In this document: positions 54,505 through 57,607 of the stretch, one piece after another
How positions within the stretch are numbered: the first letter of the stretch is position 1
How the letters are laid out: every line of letters starts with the position of its first letter
Origin: Cytophagaceae bacterium
GTDB taxonomy: Bacteria; Bacteroidota; Bacteroidia; Cytophagales; Spirosomataceae
Assembly (NCBI GenBank): GCA_947464595.1
Contig: CANHXO010000002.1
Location: 1-57,607, forward strand
Reading direction: 5' to 3'
Length of the DNA: 57,607 bases
Notes under the pieces: generated by a model
Seen by the model: only the letters and a program-made list of their open reading frames with translations
Database searches by the model: none
Told to the model about the DNA's origin: nothing
Translations under genes and position numbers: made by a program

Positions 54505-57221
54505 GACTTTTTTTTCTTTTTTGCTGGTGCAATAGGTTCAACAATTTCTTTAATTCTTAAATTTCTAAATCGCAACGAATCACCATGACCTAAAAAGCCA
54601 ATATGACCCGTTTTGTTAAATAATCCTGGATGTTCTTTATGATCTGCGGTTCCTGACTTAGTCGCCTCCGCAATATCTCCATCCAAAATTACCTCACCAT
54701 TTAAAATAACTTTGATTTTATTTCCCACAGCAATAACTTCTTGCTGGTTCCATTCACCCACTGGCTTTAAAAATCCTTGTTTTGCTGGAATAATTCCGTA
54801 AACAGACCCGTGATATTGATAAGCTTGTAATTTTGCATAAATCGGAGCCGTATTGTCTAAAATCTGCAACTCCATCGCTACATAGGCAGCATCGCCTGCC
54901 AACGGTGCACGAATACCCAAACCATTATTTGCCCCAGGAGTTAATTGGAACTCAAATTTCATATGAAAATCACCATATTCCTTTTGGGTATATAAGTTGC
55001 CCTTACCTCCTCTTTTAGGATAAATAGCTAATTCCCCATTTTCAGGTACATAATCAACCGTATTTCCCGTCCAATGAAATAAGCTTGAACCATCAAACAA
55101 AGTCTCAAATCCTTCGGATTTTTCTTGTTCTGAAACTTGATACAAAGGTTCAGGCGTCAATTCCTTTACATAAATATTCCGATAGGTGATGTGATTTCCA
55201 TGAGCCTGCAATTCAATGGCATCTTTGACAAAAATGGGAATTTTTCGATCCCAATAGTTTTCCAATATCGATTGATCAACCACCAATTCCCCATTTAAAT
55301 AAACCGTTACTCGCTCACCCTTCATGATAATTCTGAATGTATTCCACTCATCAATCGGGTTGTCAGCTACTTTCAATGGATTTTTTGGGTTTTTGGTATT
55401 ATTGTATAAACCTCCTGAGCCCACTTGAGCCCCTACATTGGTCCTTGCTAAATCCCAAATTTGAACTTGAGGGGAACCTCTTAAGTATATTCCCGCATCC
55501 CCATCTTTCTCAATCTTCCAATCCACATACATCTCAAAGTCTTGGTAGTCTTTCACGGAACATAAATTTTCTCCATGGCCTGTGAAATGTAACTCTTCGT
55601 CTTTAGCATACCAACCCGTACGCATCACCGCATCCGCCTTCACTTGTTTTTTAGCCAAGGTATCTGCCGACATATTTCTGCGTTTAATAGGATTGTCAAC
55701 TAGACCTTTCCAACCTCGTAAATCTTGTCCAGTAAACATCGTGTAAAAACCAGTCGGCATTCCACCCTTAGCCATTACTTTCTGAACAGCTGCTTTTTGA
55801 TCAACTTCAGATAAGGCCGACATCCCATCTTGCATCCACTCCCGAGTCATCTGACCCTGAAATTCCGGAGAAGCTAAAAAGATTGTGGCCAGCCCATCCG
55901 CAGCAGTTGACTTAGAATTAGGTTCTTTTAATCCTAAATGCAGCGTTCTCATCGCATTTAGCGTGTTACACTTCCCTAAACCCTTATAAATTTGATCGCG
56001 AATTTCCTTGTTTTCTGTCAATGCTAGCGCATTTCTGTATCGAAGAACTTGTTGGGTTACATTCGACCCCGCCTTTCCATTGATACGAACAAAGGCACGC
56101 AAAGCATTTTCATTTTTCAATTTTGCAGCCGCATATAACCAATTCAAATGTTCTACATCTTGAACAAAAGGAACAAAGTTTTCTTTTTTATTCGCCTTTA
56201 ATACCAACTTACTGAGCTGAATGCTCAAATCTGGGTTAGCTTTTAAAACGACCGTTACGCAAGCTTGAAGCGCCACTACCTCATTTTCTAAACTAGCATT
56301 CCCTAATTTATCAGCAATCAAGACGAAATCTTGGGCCGTAGACCAATGAATCAAACTCTGAAAACCAGCAGCTCTCGTAGAACCATTGGACTGTACTGCC
56401 TTCCAAACCTGTGGACGAATGCCATCCCAATGTCTGTAAGAACCATAAATCATCAAGATGGCTTGTTGACTAGGGACCAAATTGGCATAATCCTTGACAT
56501 ATTTCATGAAAAATGCATTCGCTGGTAGGGTAGCAAAAGCTTCTCCCAACGCAATTGCATCGACACTTTTCAAGGCTGATTGATCCCAAGCTTTTGGTAA
56601 GGATTGTAATCCTAACACCTTAATCATACTTAAAACCTGCTCCGTTCTCAAACTTTCTGAAGTTAACGATGCTATGGGCAATGCCCATTTTGCTTTTAAA
56701 TGACCAACGGCAACGACAAACATTTTTTGATGTGCCTCATCCCAAGTTTTGACCGCCTTCCCTAAAATGGGTAACAAAGCAGGTTGGGGATTTGACAATA
56801 TTTTTTTCAACATATATCCCGACAATTCCGGATTCGCTTCAGCAAATTTACCGACTAGATAAGCGCCTGGATTTACTTCCTTTTGAATGATTAAATCGAC
56901 CACTCGAATCTGAATAGCCGGAGGCAAATCATTCGAAAGAAACGATTTCAATTCAGCCAATCCATCTTTTTGGCGTTTTAAATAATCCAAATAAGCTTCT
57001 GTAGCCTGAGTTGGATCATATGCACCCTTTGCTTGCAAAGCTAAATTCTTCAGTTTTTTCCCATCCTCAATGCTTCCCTCTTTCGATAGCTTTCGCAATT
57101 GAATTTGAGTCTCACGTGATTCTCTCTGCTTATCAATAGGCGTTTGAGCCAATAAGCTGATAGGTAAAAAGCTACCCACCAACATCCATAAAATTATTTT
57201 ATTTGTCTTCATTTTATTCAA
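54501..57221 (-). CDS. Exported HEAT-like/double DUF1080 protein
   Basis: A 906-residue exported protein (signal peptide KIILWMLVGSFLPISLLAQ). Residues about 25-460 are a helical-repeat (HEAT-like) region. Two DUF1080 (3-keto-disaccharide hydrolase-type, concanavalin-like) domains follow: about 490-695 (FTGQDLRGWKG, DAGIYLRGSPQVQIWD, GERVTVYLNGELVVD) and about 710-895 (LFDGSSLFHWTGN, GANNGLGIRAPL, NKIKVILNGEVILD). DUF1080 proteins elsewhere cleave oxidised 3-keto glycosides. The upstream gene codes for a Gfo/Idh/MocA oxidoreductase, a common partner. Three bp separate the two genes. Confidence 0.85.
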   Translation of the reverse strand: MNKMKTNKIILWMLVGSFLPISLLAQTPIDKQRESRETQIQLRKLSKEGSIEDGKKLKNLALQAKGAYDPTQATEAYLDYLKRQKDGLAELKSFLSNDLPPAIQIRVVDLIIQKEVNPGAYLVGKFAEANPELSGYMLKKILSNPQPALLPILGKAVKTWDEAHQKMFVVAVGHLKAKWALPIASLTSESLRTEQVLSMIKVLGLQSLPKAWDQSALKSVDAIALGEAFATLPANAFFMKYVKDYANLVPSQQAILMIYGSYRHWDGIRPQVWKAVQSNGSTRAAGFQSLIHWSTAQDFVLIADKLGNASLENEVVALQACVTVVLKANPDLSIQLSKLVLKANKKENFVPFVQDVEHLNWLYAAAKLKNENALRAFVRINGKAGSNVTQQVLRYRNALALTENKEIRDQIYKGLGKCNTLNAMRTLHLGLKEPNSKSTAADGLATIFLASPEFQGQMTREWMQDGMSALSEVDQKAAVQKVMAKGGMPTGFYTMFTGQDLRGWKGLVDNPIKRRNMSADTLAKKQVKADAVMRTGWYAKDEELHFTGHGENLCSVKDYQDFEMYVDWKIEKDGDAGIYLRGSPQVQIWDLARTNVGAQVGSGGLYNNTKNPKNPLKVADNPIDEWNTFRIIMKGERVTVYLNGELVVDQSILENYWDRKIPIFVKDAIELQAHGNHITYRNIYVKELTPEPLYQVSEQEKSEGFETLFDGSSLFHWTGNTVDYVPENGELAIYPKRGGKGNLYTQKEYGDFHMKFEFQLTPGANNGLGIRAPLAGDAAYVAMELQILDNTAPIYAKLQAYQYHGSVYGIIPAKQGFLKPVGEWNQQEVIAVGNKIKVILNGEVILDGDIAEATKSGTADHKEHPGLFNKTGHIGFLGHGDSLRFRNLRIKEIVEPIAPAKKKKKS

Positions 57222-57223
57222 AA

Positions 57224-57607
57224 TTAAAGGATATAGGGAGCTCGCATCGGTTGGTCCATCAGCTGTTTAGCTTCTTCATCACCTACGATTTCCTGCTTAA
57301 TTGGATCAAATTTAAGATTACGATGCACACGCATGGCAATCAATCCAAGGTTAACAAGTGTACAAGATTTATGCCCATTGGCCTCATTTAAGGCGAATGT
57401 TTTACGATTCTTAACCGCGTCAACAAAATCCGTTTGTTGGGCTGCTGGCTCAGGGAACTCGGCCAACTTCCGATCTAAATCTGGAATGTCCGTTTTGAAA
57501 TTCTTGTACAGCTTACCTTTGGGTCCCTCAATAAATGCTACTTTATCATCCTTTGCTTCCCCATCTAATACAATTTGACATCCATCAGCATACGTGTAGG
57601 TAATGCG
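57224..57607 (-). CDS. Gfo/Idh/MocA-family oxidoreductase, partial
   Basis: The 3' end (128 codons) of a gene that continues past the right edge. It reads in frame from the edge without a stop (RITYTYADGCQIVLDGE at the start) and ends MDQPMRAPYIL. ADGCQIVLDG and FVDAVKNRKTFALNEANGH match the C-terminal domain of Bacteroidota Gfo/Idh/MocA oxidoreductases, which act on sugars with NAD(P). The N-terminal Rossmann half is outside the window. It is the first known gene of the - strand operon with DUF1080 and the Mo-hydroxylase. Confidence 0.85.
   Translation of the reverse strand, partial: RITYTYADGCQIVLDGEAKDDKVAFIEGPKGKLYKNFKTDIPDLDRKLAEFPEPAAQQTDFVDAVKNRKTFALNEANGHKSCTLVNLGLIAMRVHRNLKFDPIKQEIVGDEEAKQLMDQPMRAPYIL

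Overview
The window is chromosomal DNA from a member of the Bacteroidota, most likely a Cytophagales-type environmental heterotroph. Reasons: two SusC/SusD outer-membrane uptake pairs, an ECF sigma/FecR switch next to a SusC that carries an STN signalling domain, a type IX secretion (T9SS) sorting domain, a TAnnTTTG-type promoter candidate, AT-rich intergenic DNA and no obvious Shine-Dalgarno sequences. The genus cannot be fixed from the sequence alone. No rRNA, tRNA, CRISPR array, transposase or phage gene is visible.

Region 1 (about 100-7340, + strand): a catabolic cluster with an FMN alpha-hydroxy-acid oxidase, a FucP-like sugar MFS permease, two ThuA-like proteins (one with a Sec signal, one with a Tat signal), a beta-lactamase-fold serine hydrolase and a beta-propeller lactonase. 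Several of these genes are visibly more GC-rich than the rest of the window. Region 2 (7386-11278): a secreted CBM9/DOMON-like plus PKD protein, a Crp/Fnr regulator, a small unknown protein, a pterin-4a-carbinolamine dehydratase and a GNAT-like protein. Region 3 (11290-24771, all - strand): a sulfatase locus made of ECF sigma, FecR anti-sigma, SusC with STN, SusD, three exported sulfatases and a YVTN-propeller/phosphoesterase fusion. It contains no recognisable glycoside hydrolase. An ACS-type MFS permease and an SDR dehydrogenase follow on the other side of the sigma promoter region.

Region 4 (27234-34066): a cytoplasmic GH130-type phosphorylase overlapping a GT4 glycosyltransferase fused to an alpha-helical C-terminal domain, then a DUF5009 membrane acyltransferase, a BASS transporter and a CPBP membrane protease. 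A 7-bp tandem repeat array with a 32-bp perfect inverted copy separates this from Region 5 (34375-40822, - strand), a second SusC/SusD pair followed by a PhoPQ-activated-pathogenicity-related (PqaA-like) protein. Region 6 (41048-49704): a GMC oxidoreductase with a four-cysteine cluster, a glycerophosphodiesterase, a NagB-type deaminase, a MacAB-like ABC exporter operon, a T9SS cargo protein and two coupled GT2 glycosyltransferases. Region 7 (49843-57607): a GH127 beta-L-arabinofuranosidase, then a - strand operon with a Gfo/Idh/MocA oxidoreductase (cut by the window edge), a HEAT-like/double DUF1080 protein and a two-subunit molybdenum hydroxylase.

Together the window reads as a set of glycan and sugar-acid scavenging modules: outer-membrane uptake (SusCD), periplasmic desulfation and hydrolysis, inner-membrane import (MFS, BASS), and redox-type sugar processing (ThuA, DUF1080, GMC, Gfo/Idh/MocA, Mo-hydroxylase, SDR). 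The redox set resembles the 3-keto-sugar chemistry known from other bacteria. That last link is inference from family membership.
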